Shown here: in pieces, positions 25,238 through 36,980 of the stretch
Layout: the number at the start of each line of letters is the position of its first letter
Numbering within the stretch: the stretch's first letter is position 1
Source of the DNA: Marinobacter oulmenensis
GTDB taxonomy: Bacteria > Pseudomonadota > Gammaproteobacteria > Pseudomonadales > Oleiphilaceae
Direction of reading: 5' to 3'
Length of the DNA: 64,000 bases
Assembly (NCBI RefSeq): GCF_014201735.1
Contig: NZ_JACHFE010000002.1
Location: 434,001 to 498,000, forward strand
Program-made: the position numbers and the translations under genes
The notes under the pieces: model-generated
Told to the model about the DNA's origin: nothing
The model's input: the letters and a program-made list of their open reading frames with translations, nothing else
The model's database searches: none

Positions 25238-25945
25238 ATGATGGACAACAGACGTTTTGGCGTTCAGAACAACCAGACGGCCTATCAGTCGCCGGCCACC
25301 GAGAGTGGTCGGGCAACGGCGGGCATCAGCGATGACGCCATGAAGGTCCTGCGCAACACGTACATGCTGCTGGGCATGACCCTGGCGTTTTCCGCCCTGA
25401 CAGCCTTCCTGAACATGAACGGTTCCCACCCGGGGTTCCTGATCACCATTGTGGGCTACATTGGTCTGCTGTTTGCCACCTATCGGCTTAAGAACAGCCC
25501 CTGGGGCATTGTGACCACCTTTGCCCTCACCGGCTTCATGGGTTACACCCTCGGCCCGATCATCGGCGCCTTCGTGGCTGCCGGTGCGTCCCAGATCGTG
25601 GCCCAGGCACTGACCCTCACAGCCGTAGCATTTGTTGGCCTGTCGGCTACCGCGATCATCACCAAGAAGGACTTCAGCTTCCTGTCCAGCTTCCTGACAG
25701 CCGGTGCCTTCGTTCTGATCGGCGCCATGCTGCTGGCCTTCTTCATGGAAAGCTCTGCACTGCATCTGGCCGTATCCGCAGGCTTTACCGTGTTCGCCTC
25801 CATCATGATCCTGTTTGAAACCAGCCAGATCATCAAAGGCGGCGAGCGCAACTATGTCATCGCGACCGTTGGTCTCTATGTTTCCATCTACAACCTGTTT
25901 GTCAGCCTGCTGCACCTGCTGGCGGCATTCAGCGGCGACAACTGA
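25238..25945 (+). CDS. yccA: Bax inhibitor-1/YccA family membrane protein
   Basis: This 235-residue protein has seven hydrophobic segments typical of the BI-1/YccA family, after a ~35-residue polar N-terminus. Diagnostic pieces are RNTYMLLGMTLAFSALTAF, GFMGYTLGPIIGAF and the C-terminal ILFETSQIIKGGERNYVIATVGLYVSIYNLFVSLLHLL. Bacterial members modulate the FtsH protease and form pH-sensitive calcium leaks. The start may be 25238 or the adjacent ATG 25241. It lies between tRNA-Ser and the tus operon, an order shared with Pseudomonas. Confidence 0.93.
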   Translation: MMDNRRFGVQNNQTAYQSPATESGRATAGISDDAMKVLRNTYMLLGMTLAFSALTAFLNMNGSHPGFLITIVGYIGLLFATYRLKNSPWGIVTTFALTGFMGYTLGPIIGAFVAAGASQIVAQALTLTAVAFVGLSATAIITKKDFSFLSSFLTAGAFVLIGAMLLAFFMESSALHLAVSAGFTVFASIMILFETSQIIKGGERNYVIATVGLYVSIYNLFVSLLHLLAAFSGDN

Positions 25946-25968
25946 TTCCGGTTGCCCATCGCCTGACC

Positions 25969-25996
25969 ATGAACCCCGGCACCTGCCGGGGTTCAT
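25969..25996 (+). terminator. GC-rich hairpin after yccA
   Basis: A 13-bp inverted repeat (ATGAACCCCGGCA with TGCCGGGGTTCAT) with almost no loop lies 24 bases after the yccA stop. There is no T tract, so it may be an atypical terminator, an mRNA-stabilising hairpin, or a site between yccA and tusD. Confidence 0.5.
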
Positions 25997-26042
25997 GCGT
26001 TGAAGCCCCCTGAAACAGGTTCAAAAGGCACATCGGAACGTT

Positions 26043-26456
26043 ATGTCTGCTTCTCTGTCCTATTCCCTGGTAATCACCGCTGCGCCCTGGGCTTCCCAGG
26101 CCCCCCAGTCCGCCCTGGCCCTGGCGCAGGCGATCATTCAGGGCGGCCACCGCATTGACCGGGTCTTTCTCTATGGCGATGGGGTCCACCTGGCTTCCTC
26201 ACTGGCAACTCCGCCCTCCGATGAGACACACTGGCCCGTCGAATGGAGCCGGTTTCTCGCTGAACATGACATTGCCGGCATTGTCTGCATTGCCTCCGCC
26301 CTGCGCCGGGGTATTGTCAACGGGACAGAGCAGACCCGTTATCACCTGGAGGCCAGCAACCTGCGCGCGCCCTTCGAAATCGCAGGCCTTGGCGAGTGGG
26401 TGGAATCACGGTTGCAGTCCGACCGGGTCCTGTATTTCCATGGAGGCCAGTCATGA
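26043..26456 (+). CDS. tusD: Sulfur relay protein TusD
   Basis: TusD is part of the TusBCD hexamer that moves persulfide sulfur from TusA to TusE for 2-thiouridine formation at tRNA wobble positions. The 137-residue DsrE-like protein keeps the sulfur-carrying cysteine at position 82 in GIVCIASALRRG, equivalent to E. coli Cys78, and ends in VLYFHG. The N-terminus (SYSLVITAAPWASQAPQSALALAQAII) fits the family. Its stop overlaps the tusC start (ATGA). Confidence 0.93.
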   Translation: MSASLSYSLVITAAPWASQAPQSALALAQAIIQGGHRIDRVFLYGDGVHLASSLATPPSDETHWPVEWSRFLAEHDIAGIVCIASALRRGIVNGTEQTRYHLEASNLRAPFEIAGLGEWVESRLQSDRVLYFHGGQS

Positions 26457-26803
26457 CCACCCTGATGATTATTGATCAGGCACCCTATGGCTCGTGGAGC
26501 GGCCGGGAAGCGTTGGATATGGCACTGTCCCTGTCCGCCTTTGATCAATCCGTCGCGTTGCTCTTTACCGGCAGTGGCGTCAACTGGCTGCGCCGCGGGC
26601 AGGCGTCCGACGCCATCGGGCAGAAATCTGTTGAGAAAAACCTGTCAGCGGCACCGCTGTTTGGTATTGAAACCCTCCTTGCCACCAGGAAGGACTGCGA
26701 GCGCTACAGTCTGACCGAGACCGACAGATTACCCGGCGTCACCCTGGTGGACACCGCCGCAGAAGCCATTGCCGACCATGATCACGTTCTTTTTGCGGGG
26801 TAA
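26453..26803 (+). CDS. tusC: Sulfur relay protein TusC
   Basis: This 116-residue DsrF-like subunit of TusBCD opens with the family pattern IIDQAPYGSWSGREALDMAL followed by SVALLFTGSGV and the C-terminal FGIETLLATRKD. It contributes to the hexamer interface rather than carrying sulfur itself. The start at 26453 overlaps the tusD stop; the longer reading frame starting 57 bases upstream lies within tusD and is rejected. Confidence 0.9.
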   Translation: MTTLMIIDQAPYGSWSGREALDMALSLSAFDQSVALLFTGSGVNWLRRGQASDAIGQKSVEKNLSAAPLFGIETLLATRKDCERYSLTETDRLPGVTLVDTAAEAIADHDHVLFAG

Positions 26804-26806
26804 ACG

Positions 26807-27103
26807 ATGAGCCAGTCTCCCGAACAGACACTGCCGGTTCTTCACATACTCAACAAAGTGCCGGACCAGCCCCGTTTCCGGGCCTGCCTGCAGTCGGTTT
26901 CGTCGTCCGATACACTGGTGTTGATTGAAGATGGCGTGATCGCCCTGTCGGACGAAGGTCAGACGCTACCAGAGCACTGCCTCGCCCTGGCAGACGACGT
27001 CCGCGCCCGCGGGCTTTCAGAGAAGACGCCTGATGCCAGGCTCATTGATCATGCGGCCCTGGTCGAGCTGACGGTCCAACATTCGCGAATCATTTGCTGG
27101 TAA
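26807..27103 (+). CDS. tusB: Sulfur relay protein TusB
   Basis: This 98-residue DsrH-like protein is the third TusBCD subunit. It has the typical HILNKVPDQPRFRACLQSV opening, a LVLIEDGVIAL strand and ends in an ...RIICW tail. Cysteines are in ACLQ, EHCLAL and IICW. It starts 3 bp after tusC and precedes tusE by 5 bp. Sequence conservation in TusB is low, so the call also leans on operon position. Confidence 0.87.
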   Translation: MSQSPEQTLPVLHILNKVPDQPRFRACLQSVSSSDTLVLIEDGVIALSDEGQTLPEHCLALADDVRARGLSEKTPDARLIDHAALVELTVQHSRIICW

Positions 27104-27108
27104 TAACC

Positions 27109-27435
27109 ATGAACGACGCTTCCCTGCCGGAACGCAATAACGAAGGCTTCCTGGAGAACCCACAGGCCTGGGCACCCGAAGTGGCAACGGCAATTGCCGC
27201 GGAAGACAACATTGAGCTTTCAGAAAATCACTGGGAAATCATTGAGTTCCTGCGAGGATTTTATCAGGAACATGGAATGGCGCCGCCGTCGAACCGGCTG
27301 TTCGTGAAGGCTGTCCGTCAGAAACTGGGGGAAGAAAAAGGAAACAGCATTTACCTGATGCAGCTGTTTCCGGGCACGCCGGCGAAAACCGCGTGCCGGA
27401 TTGCCGGCCTGCCCCGGCCAACCAACTGCCTCTGA
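27109..27435 (+). CDS. tusE: TusE/DsrC family sulfur carrier with both DsrC cysteines
   Basis: This 108-residue DsrC-fold protein receives sulfur from TusBCD. Conserved pieces are HWEIIEFLRGFYQEH, RLFVKAVRQKLGEEKGNSIYLMQLFPG and the C-terminal arm. The penultimate Cys107 (PTNCL) is the universal persulfide site. Cys96 lies exactly 11 residues earlier (TACRIAG), the second cysteine that defines true DsrC and is absent from E. coli TusE as I recall it (ATKIAG). Context (tusDCB) says tRNA thiolation, while the cysteine pair allows DsrC-style disulfide/trisulfide chemistry. The start at 27109 is chosen over the in-frame codon at 27094 inside tusB. Confidence 0.92.
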   Translation: MNDASLPERNNEGFLENPQAWAPEVATAIAAEDNIELSENHWEIIEFLRGFYQEHGMAPPSNRLFVKAVRQKLGEEKGNSIYLMQLFPGTPAKTACRIAGLPRPTNCL

Positions 27436-27469
27436 ATCCGGGCAGTCGATCGGCAAGGATCAGGACCAG

Positions 27470-28057
27470 TTACTGGTAATAGGCGTTTTCGGTGTAGGTG
27501 TGGTCCGTCACATCCCGGACTTCGGTGATCTCCGGCACAGTTTCCTTCAGGGTCTTTTCCACACCCTGCTTCAGGGTCAGACTGACCGCAGAGCAGCCCT
27601 GACAACCACCACCGAAACGCAGCACTGCCACGGATTCATCGACGATGTCCACCAGGGACACATCACCACCATGGGCAGCGAGGTTCGGGTTGATTTCCGA
27701 AGCCAGCACATAGTTGACCCGGTCCGGCAGCGGCGCATCGTCGGACACCTGCGGCACCTTGGAGTTCGGCGCCTTGATGGTCAACTGGCCACCCATCTGG
27801 TCCTTGGAATAATCCACATACGCGTCTTCCAGGAAGGGTATGGAATTATGATCCAGGTAGAGGGTGAACTTCTCGAGATCCAGTTGCTCATCGGTCGGCA
27901 CGACTTCGTTGGGCGGACAGTAGGCCAGGCAGGTCTCGGCATTACGAGTACCCGGCTGGGTCACGAAAATGCGGACCCCCATGCCTTCAACGTCCTGCTT
28001 TTCAATAAGCTGGGCAAGATAGTCTCTTGCTGAATCTGTAACAGTTACCTGAGCCAT
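27470..28057 (-). CDS. nfuA: Fe-S biogenesis protein NfuA
   Basis: NfuA is an Fe-S cluster carrier that protects and repairs [4Fe-4S] enzymes. The 195-residue protein has an N-terminal degenerate A-type domain ([29 protein letters not shown]) and a C-terminal NifU-like domain ([10 protein letters not shown], then [25 protein letters not shown]) with the cluster-binding CxxC near residues 151-154. It is convergent with the tus operon and divergent from metH over a 241-bp gap. Confidence 0.96.
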   Translation of the reverse strand: MAQVTVTDSARDYLAQLIEKQDVEGMGVRIFVTQPGTRNAETCLAYCPPNEVVPTDEQLDLEKFTLYLDHNSIPFLEDAYVDYSKDQMGGQLTIKAPNSKVPQVSDDAPLPDRVNYVLASEINPNLAAHGGDVSLVDIVDESVAVLRFGGGCQGCSAVSLTLKQGVEKTLKETVPEITEVRDVTDHTYTENAYYQ

Positions 28058-28236
28058 GCTTCCTACCTGTTATCAAGTGTTATCACCATTTTATGTGACT
28101 TCGCCATAACTTGAAAGACCAAGTAAAATGGTCGGGCTTTATGGCGCTAGTCATTTCTACCTATAATTCCCGTTGTAACCTGCACCCCGATCACCCGACA
28201 ATTGTCGCACCAGCCGGGACGTGCCCGGGCATTTTT

Positions 28237-28244
28237 GCTATGAT
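28237..28244 (+). promoter_or_regulatory. Candidate extended -10 promoter of metH
   Basis: TGC-TATGAT forms an extended -10 element 55 bp before the metH start, with no good -35 at normal spacing. A 10-bp palindrome (TGCCCGGGCA, 28222-28231) sits just upstream. I found no cobalamin-riboswitch box in the 241-bp nfuA-metH gap. Confidence 0.35.
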
Positions 28245-28298
28245 CCCGCGCCACTTTGAACAACACCGCCCGTTTCACGATAGCCGGAAGAATACCCT

Positions 28299-31997
<3,699 letters not shown>

Positions 31998-32012
31998 CAG
32001 AAGGCGAGAGCC

Positions 32013-32234
32013 ATGAGTGATGCCGGTAACAACAATAAAAGCCGCCGCCCCGGTGTACTGAAAATCCTCCAGGGCATTGCTGCCGGCGCGTTCGGCGTTC
32101 AGTCCGATCGTCGCCGGCAGGAAGACTTCTCAAGCCAGAGCCCCTGGCCCTACATCGCTGCCGGACTGCTGTTCACAGCCGCCTTTGTCGGCGGCCTGAT
32201 TCTGGTGGTCAAGCTGGTTCTGGCTAGCCAGTAG
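32013..32234 (+). CDS. DUF2970 small membrane protein
   Basis: This 73-residue protein matches DUF2970: a polar start, VLKILQGIAAGAFGVQSDRRRQEDF, then PWPYIAAGLLFTAAFVGGLILVVKLVL as one or two membrane spans. Function is unknown. It directly follows metH on the same strand with its own ribosome site (AAGGCGAGAG) and is convergent with a 34-residue peptide gene 2 bp away. Confidence 0.82.
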   Translation: MSDAGNNNKSRRPGVLKILQGIAAGAFGVQSDRRRQEDFSSQSPWPYIAAGLLFTAAFVGGLILVVKLVLASQ

Positions 32235-32236
32235 CT

Positions 32237-32341
32237 CTACTGGCCCGACACCCAGAGCACCGCAGCACCCACGGCCATAAGAATCAGCACCACCGCGGCA
32301 ACGGCATCAACCTGGCTGTCTGGACGCGTTGACTTGCTCAT
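32237..32341 (-). CDS. 34-residue single-pass membrane peptide
   Basis: This minus-strand ORF, too short for usual gene callers, encodes a polar N-terminus (MSKSTRPDSQVD) followed by one hydrophobic helix (AVAAVVLILMAVGAAVLWV) and stops after SGQ. A strong ribosome site (GGGAGG, 6-7 bases before the ATG) supports translation. It ends 2 bp from the DUF2970 stop and starts in the region upstream of cysI on the other strand. The family is not recognised; it is probably an inner-membrane small protein. Confidence 0.65.
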   Translation of the reverse strand: MSKSTRPDSQVDAVAAVVLILMAVGAAVLWVSGQ

Positions 32342-32445
32342 AAGAATCCTCCCGTTCTGTCGCTTTTTGTTGTTGCATGATTCTTACTACAGTTAAGCAG
32401 TGAATACGCACACGTCCAGTTGTTGGCCGCTTATCACCTGAGTCG

Positions 32446-32497
32446 ATAATCATATTTTGAAATAATCATTTTGAGAATAAAAACCTGGTGATATCCT
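32446..32497 (+). promoter_or_regulatory. Candidate regulatory and promoter region of cysI
   Basis: An AT-rich block in the 238-bp gap before cysI has a direct repeat, ATAATCATattTTGA (32446-32460) and ATAATCATtTTGA (32462-32474), spaced 16 bp, about 1.5 helical turns. A TTGAGA -35-like hexamer (32471-32476) and TATCCT (32492-32497) follow with a 15-bp spacer. The repeats could bind a LysR activator such as CysB, which controls cysI in relatives; this is inference. Confidence 0.4.
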
Positions 32498-32579
32498 TTC
32501 GCCCAGGAATAAGGGGTGGTCCATGTAACCATCGCCGTCAATGAATGAGCGTTTCTGATGCAAGGCGGGACACTAGTCT

Positions 32580-34232
32580 ATGTACGTTTACGATGAGCAC
32601 GACCGGCAAATGGCCGCAGAGCGTGTTGCCCAGTTCCGGGACCAGACCGACCGGGCCCTGTCCGGGGAGCTGGCTGAAGAGGAATTCCTGCCGTTACGAC
32701 TGCAGAACGGCCTGTATATCCAGCGGCATGCCCCCATGCTCCGGATCTGCATTCCCTATGGCATGCTGCGCTCGGCGCAGTTGCGCCGGCTCGCCAAGGT
32801 CACCCGTGACTACGACAAGGGCTACGCCCACTTCACCACCCGCCAGAACGTCCAGCTGAACTGGCCGGCACTGGAGAACGTGCCCGACATCCTGGCCGAT
32901 CTGGCCGAAGTGGAAATGCACGCCAACCAGACCAGCGGCAACTGCATCCGGAACACCACAACTGACCAGTTTGCCGGCGTCCAGGCCGACGAAATTGCCG
33001 ATCCGCGTCCGTATTGCGAACTGATCCGGCAGTGGTCTACCTTCCATCCGGAATTCGCCTTCCTGCCCCGGAAATTCAAGGTGGCCGTCAACGCCTCCGA
33101 ACACACCGACAGAGCAGCCATCCAGGTGCACGACATCGGGCTGCAGATGGTGCGCAACGAGGCCGGCGAACTGGGCTTCCGGGTTCACGTGGGTGGCGGC
33201 CTGGGTCGTACGCCCATGGTCGGGCCGGTGATCCGGGACTTCCTTCCCGAATTCGACCTGCTGACCTATATGGAAGCGGTGCTGCGGGTCTATAACCGCT
33301 ATGGCCGGCGCGACAACAAGTTCAAGGCCCGGATCAAGATTCTGGTCAAGGCACTGACACCGGAAGGCTTTGCCGAAAAGGTGGAAGCCGAATGGGAGCA
33401 CATCAAGGACTCGCCTACCCGGCTGACCCATGAAGCGGTCGAGCATATCCGAGGCTTCTTCACAGAACCGGACTACCAGTCGCTCGACAACGCGACGGAC
33501 CTGCTGGCGAAACAGCGTTTCGAAAACCGGGAATTCGATCAGTGGCTGAGCCACAACGTGGACATCCACAAAAAACCAGGTTACGCCATCGCCTCGCTCA
33601 CGCTGAAAAAGACCGGCATCCCTCCGGGTGATGTCACCGCCGACCAGATGGAAACAATTGCCGATCTGGCGGATCAGTACAGCTTTGGCGAAGTCCGGGT
33701 TACCCATCAGCAGAACGTGGTGCTGGCCGATGTACGCCAGGATCAGTTGTTTGATCTGTGGCAGGCGATCACCCCTCTGGGTTTCGCCACCGCCAACCTT
33801 CACACACTGAACGACATCATCTGCTGCCCCGGCGGAGACTACTGCAACCTCGCCAATGCCAAGTCCATTCCGGTGGCCGAGGCAATCCAACGCCGTTTCG
33901 ATGACATGGATTACCTCTATGACCTGGGCGACATCGACCTGAACATCTCCGGCTGCATGAACGCCTGTGGCCACCACCATGTGGGCAACATCGGGGTTCT
34001 GGGCGTGGACAAGAAGGGAGACGAGTTCTACCAGATCAGTCTGGGCGGCTCCTCCCACCATGATGCCGAAATCGGCAAGATCCTCGGGCCCTCTTTCGCC
34101 CGGGAACAGGTGCCGGATGTGGTCTCCAACATCGTCGATGTGTACGTGGAACAGCGCACGGCTGAGGAAAACTTCCTCGACACCTACCGTCGCATTGGTA
34201 TCAAGCCTTTCAAGGAGCGGGTCTATGCCTGA
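32580..34232 (+). CDS. cysI: Assimilatory sulfite reductase hemoprotein (nitrite/sulfite reductase family)
   Basis: CysI reduces sulfite to sulfide by six electrons. The 550-residue protein has two ferredoxin-like halves, siroheme-binding arginine/glutamine motifs (HFTTRQNVQLNW, HQQNVVLADV), and the [4Fe-4S]-siroheme cysteines C416-x5-C422 (CPGGDYCNLA) and C459-x3-C463 (SGCMNACGHHH). The sequence is the single-subunit pseudomonad type that pairs with ferredoxin or an unlinked reductase, as no cysJ lies nearby. It overlaps DUF934 by 8 bp. CobA (53997-54851) could supply the siroheme precursor. Confidence 0.94.
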   Translation: MYVYDEHDRQMAAERVAQFRDQTDRALSGELAEEEFLPLRLQNGLYIQRHAPMLRICIPYGMLRSAQLRRLAKVTRDYDKGYAHFTTRQNVQLNWPALENVPDILADLAEVEMHANQTSGNCIRNTTTDQFAGVQADEIADPRPYCELIRQWSTFHPEFAFLPRKFKVAVNASEHTDRAAIQVHDIGLQMVRNEAGELGFRVHVGGGLGRTPMVGPVIRDFLPEFDLLTYMEAVLRVYNRYGRRDNKFKARIKILVKALTPEGFAEKVEAEWEHIKDSPTRLTHEAVEHIRGFFTEPDYQSLDNATDLLAKQRFENREFDQWLSHNVDIHKKPGYAIASLTLKKTGIPPGDVTADQMETIADLADQYSFGEVRVTHQQNVVLADVRQDQLFDLWQAITPLGFATANLHTLNDIICCPGGDYCNLANAKSIPVAEAIQRRFDDMDYLYDLGDIDLNISGCMNACGHHHVGNIGVLGVDKKGDEFYQISLGGSSHHDAEIGKILGPSFAREQVPDVVSNIVDVYVEQRTAEENFLDTYRRIGIKPFKERVYA

Positions 34233-34725
34233 CGTTATCAATACCCACGGCGAGATTCGCCAGGATCAGTGGCAGGTTATTGAGCGGCCGGTTGAAGGCG
34301 AGGTGCTGACCCTGCCGGACGATCAGCCGGTGTTGATTCCCGCTGACCTGTGGCTTGCCGGCGACTATGCCGGCAACGACCGGATTGGCGCCTGGTTCGA
34401 CAGCCACGAAGAGCCGGAAATTCTGGCCGGACGCGTCAACGAGTTGCCGGTGATTGCGGTGAATTTTCCGAAATTCGTGGATGGACGCGGCTACAGCATA
34501 GCCCGCATTCTGCGCGAACGGCTGGGCTACCGGGGTGAACTGCGGGCGATTGGCGATGTGCTGCTGGACCAGTTGCACTACATGAAGCGTTGTGGCTTTG
34601 ATGCCTTTACACTGCGGGCGGACAAGGATTCCGGAAAGGCGCTGCAATGCCTGAACGTCTTCAGCAACAGCTACCAGGCCGCCACGGATAACGACCTTCC
34701 TCTGTTCCGTCGCCGGGCCTCCTGA
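34225..34725 (+). CDS. DUF934 protein linked to sulfite reductase
   Basis: This 166-residue protein matches DUF934: VLIPADLW, AGRVNELPVIAVNFPKFVDGRGYSIARILRERLGYRGELRAIGDVLLDQLHYMKRCGFDAF. The family occurs beside cysI/nitrite-sulfite reductases and is assumed to be an accessory protein for sulfur assimilation; biochemical function is unknown. The start at 34225 overlaps the end of cysI by 8 bp (translational coupling); the earlier frame start lies wholly inside cysI. A clear terminator follows. Confidence 0.88.
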   Translation: MPDVINTHGEIRQDQWQVIERPVEGEVLTLPDDQPVLIPADLWLAGDYAGNDRIGAWFDSHEEPEILAGRVNELPVIAVNFPKFVDGRGYSIARILRERLGYRGELRAIGDVLLDQLHYMKRCGFDAFTLRADKDSGKALQCLNVFSNSYQAATDNDLPLFRRRAS

Positions 34726-34756
34726 GCACCGGTTTTAAGCGCACAAACAGACTGAG

Positions 34757-34786
34757 ACAGCCCGGGCATTTCGCCCGGGCTGTTTT
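34757..34786 (+). terminator. Rho-independent terminator of cysI-DUF934
   Basis: An 11-bp perfect stem (ACAGCCCGGGC with GCCCGGGCTGT) with a 5-base loop runs into TTTT. It lies 32 bases after the DUF934 stop, just before the convergent acuI-like gene ends. Confidence 0.88.
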
Positions 34787-34794
34787 GTATTGGC

Positions 34795-35796
34795 TCAGGC
34801 TTTGGCGTGATCCAGGACGATCTTGCCGGCCGACTCTCCTTTCAGAAAGGCCTTGAGCGCCGAGTCCAGCTCCTTGCGTGCGATGTCCCGGGCGGATGCT
34901 TCCGTTTTCGCGCATTTCCAGTCGCCGGACAGCTTGTGCCAGACCGCGGCCTTGTCCGCCAGCGGTATTTCCACCGAATCCACGCCCAGCAGGTTAATGC
35001 CCCGCAGGATGAACGGCATCACCGTCGTGTTCAACTGCGCTCCCGCTACCAGGCCACAGATGGATACCGAGCCACCGGGCAGGATCTGCTTGAGCAGTTC
35101 CGCCAGGGGCGTGCCGCCCACGGTATCGATAGCATTGGCGAACACCGGCTTGAGCAGCGGCTTCTTCTCTTCCGCCAGCGCATCCCGGCCGAGGACCTCA
35201 GCTGCCCCCAGTTCTTTCAGGTCCGCCGCCTTGTCGGCCTTGCCACTGATGGCGACCACTTCAAACCCGAGATTCGACAGAATCTCCACCGCCACGGTAC
35301 CCACGGCACCACTGGCACCGGACACCGCAACCCTGCCCTGCTCCGGCTTGGCACCCATGGTCAGCAACTTCTGGACACAGAGCCCGGCGGTCAGACCGGC
35401 GGTCCCGTAAATCATGGCCGTTCGGGCATCCCAGCCGTCGGGCATGGTGACGCACCAGTCCGCCGGCACCCGGATGTATTCGCCAAATCCACCGTCGGTA
35501 TTCATGCCCAGATCGTAGCCGGTGACAATCACCTGGCTGCCAACCGCTGGCGTACCGGTGGCGGATTCAACGACTTCACCGGCCGCATCAATGCCGGGCG
35601 TATGGGGGAATTTCCGGGTCACTGCCTTGCTTCCGGAGGCCGACAGCGCATCCTTGTAATTCAGGGAGGAATGGCTGACCCGGATCAGGACGTCGCCTTC
35701 GGGCAGATCCGCCGTGTTCAGGGTCTGCTCGGCGCCCTGAAAGTCACCGTCATGATCTTCAACACGCCAGGCTTGGAATTCGGTATTACTTGTCAT
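34795..35796 (-). CDS. YhdH/AcuI-type acryloyl-CoA reductase (MDR family)
   Basis: This 333-residue zinc-free medium-chain dehydrogenase/reductase has the N-terminal groES-like fold (SSLNYKDALSASG, FPHTPGIDAAGEV), the YDLGMNTDGGFGEYIRVPADW stretch typical of YhdH/AcuI, and the NADPH motif VSGASGAVGTVAVEIL. AcuI reduces toxic acryloyl-CoA to propionyl-CoA in DMSP and 3-hydroxypropionate metabolism, relevant for marine bacteria; YhdH itself has broad quinone/acrylyl activity. The catalytic-zinc cysteines are absent. It precedes sohB's stop by 22 bp; both are on the minus strand. Confidence 0.88.
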   Translation of the reverse strand: MTSNTEFQAWRVEDHDGDFQGAEQTLNTADLPEGDVLIRVSHSSLNYKDALSASGSKAVTRKFPHTPGIDAAGEVVESATGTPAVGSQVIVTGYDLGMNTDGGFGEYIRVPADWCVTMPDGWDARTAMIYGTAGLTAGLCVQKLLTMGAKPEQGRVAVSGASGAVGTVAVEILSNLGFEVVAISGKADKAADLKELGAAEVLGRDALAEEKKPLLKPVFANAIDTVGGTPLAELLKQILPGGSVSICGLVAGAQLNTTVMPFILRGINLLGVDSVEIPLADKAAVWHKLSGDWKCAKTEASARDIARKELDSALKAFLKGESAGKIVLDHAKA

Positions 35797-35818
35797 GATT
35801 GTCCCCCGTTTTCACTTG

Positions 35819-36874
35819 CTACTGGATTTTCTGATTCCGGAAGGCACTCAACACCTTCCAGACCGAATGTTCGAAAGCGGCGCTGGTGGCCAGGCCGAGT
35901 TTTTCAGGCAGGGTCCGTTTGCGCTGATAGGACACCGAGACTACGTCGCCACGGTCACAGGCATCGATAAGATATTCGTCGGAGGTTTTGATCTCGTCCA
36001 CCAGTTTGACATCCAGCGCGCGCCGGCCAAACCAGATATCCCCGTTCGACACCGCCTGGATATCCACGTCCGGACGACGCTCACTGACATACTCCTTGAA
36101 CAGGCCGTGAGTGTCTTCCAGGTCCTCCAGAAATTTCTGGCGCCCTTTCTCGGTATTCTCTCCAAACATGGTCAGCGTGCGCTTGTGCTCACCCGCCGTC
36201 AGCACTTCGAAATCCACCTCGTTTTTCTTCAGGAAACGGTGAAAGTTGGGAAGCTGGGCAACCACACCGATTGAGCCGAGAACCGCAAAGGGTGAGGCAA
36301 TGATGCGGTCCGCCACACAGGCCATCATGTAGCCACCACTGGCGGCCACCTTGTCGACGCAGGCGGTCAGCGGAATGCCCTTGTTGCGGATACGATCCAG
36401 CTGGGCTGCCGCCAGACCATATGCATGCACCAGCCCGCCCCCGCTTTCCAGGCGAACAACAACTTCATCGGTTTCCGGGTTGGCCACGCTCAGCACGGCC
36501 GAAATGGAACGGCGCAGACTGTCTGTTTCGCTCGCCTTGATGTCGCCGTCGAAATCAATCACGTAGATTCTTGAGTGCTTGTCATCCTCCGCAGAGTCAC
36601 CCTGCTTTCTGGCCTTTTTCTCCGCTTTTTCTTCCTTTTTCTTGCGCTTCTGCCAGGCCTTGCGCTCGTCCTGGGACATCAGACGCCCCTGGATGGATTC
36701 CTTCAGCTTGCGGTACTGCTCATTGAGCTTGCGGATTTTCAGCTCACCGTCCGGGGCGTGTTCATCACGGTCCTTCTGGGTTGCCGATACGATGATGGAT
36801 ATGACGACAACCGCCGCCACTACAAAGGTCGCTACCTTGGCCAGGAACAGGCCGTATTCTGCGAGAAATTCCAA
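35819..36874 (-). CDS. sohB: Inner-membrane peptidase SohB (S49 family)
   Basis: SohB is a signal-peptide-peptidase-A-like serine protease facing the periplasm. The 351-residue product has one N-terminal membrane span (about 8-30), a highly basic coiled linker (KKKEEKAEKKARKQ), then the S49 domain with the catalytic Ser in KVAASGGYMMACVADRI and the GSIGVVAQLPNFHRFLKK stretch. I choose a TTG start at 36874 because the protein then begins LEFLAEYGLFLAK, matching E. coli MELLSEYGLFLAK, with GGAG 7 bases upstream. The upstream frame to 37027 runs through the scp2 promoter and is not coding. Confidence 0.92.
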   Translation of the reverse strand: MEFLAEYGLFLAKVATFVVAAVVVISIIVSATQKDRDEHAPDGELKIRKLNEQYRKLKESIQGRLMSQDERKAWQKRKKKEEKAEKKARKQGDSAEDDKHSRIYVIDFDGDIKASETDSLRRSISAVLSVANPETDEVVVRLESGGGLVHAYGLAAAQLDRIRNKGIPLTACVDKVAASGGYMMACVADRIIASPFAVLGSIGVVAQLPNFHRFLKKNEVDFEVLTAGEHKRTLTMFGENTEKGRQKFLEDLEDTHGLFKEYVSERRPDVDIQAVSNGDIWFGRRALDVKLVDEIKTSDEYLIDACDRGDVVSVSYQRKRTLPEKLGLATSAAFEHSVWKVLSAFRNQKIQ

Positions 36875-36954
36875 GATGTCATCTCCACCGGATATTGTCG
36901 GAAAGCAACGAGTGTACCTTCTGAGCAGAGCCCTGATAAAGCGACGCTCAAAGT

Positions 36955-36974
36955 TAATTAAAACACTTGTTTGA
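36955..36974. promoter_or_regulatory. Second PsrA-like site, upstream of the SCP2 gene
   Basis: The 20-bp block ending CACTTGTTTGA matches the perfect etf palindrome at 14 of 20 positions and contains AAAC-N4-GTTTG, fitting the PsrA pattern. It abuts the -35 box of the scp2 promoter (36981), where a repressor would block polymerase. The left arm is degenerate, so confidence is modest. Confidence 0.45.
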
Positions 36975-36980
36975 TTTTTC

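Noticed and set aside
28058-28298. Cobalamin riboswitch upstream of metH
   Set aside because: I looked for a B12-box-like conserved core in the 241-bp gap and saw only a CCCGGG palindrome and an extended -10; nothing supports a riboswitch.
32694-34241. 515-codon open frame on the minus strand inside cysI
   Set aside because: It is an antisense shadow of cysI with no family resemblance.
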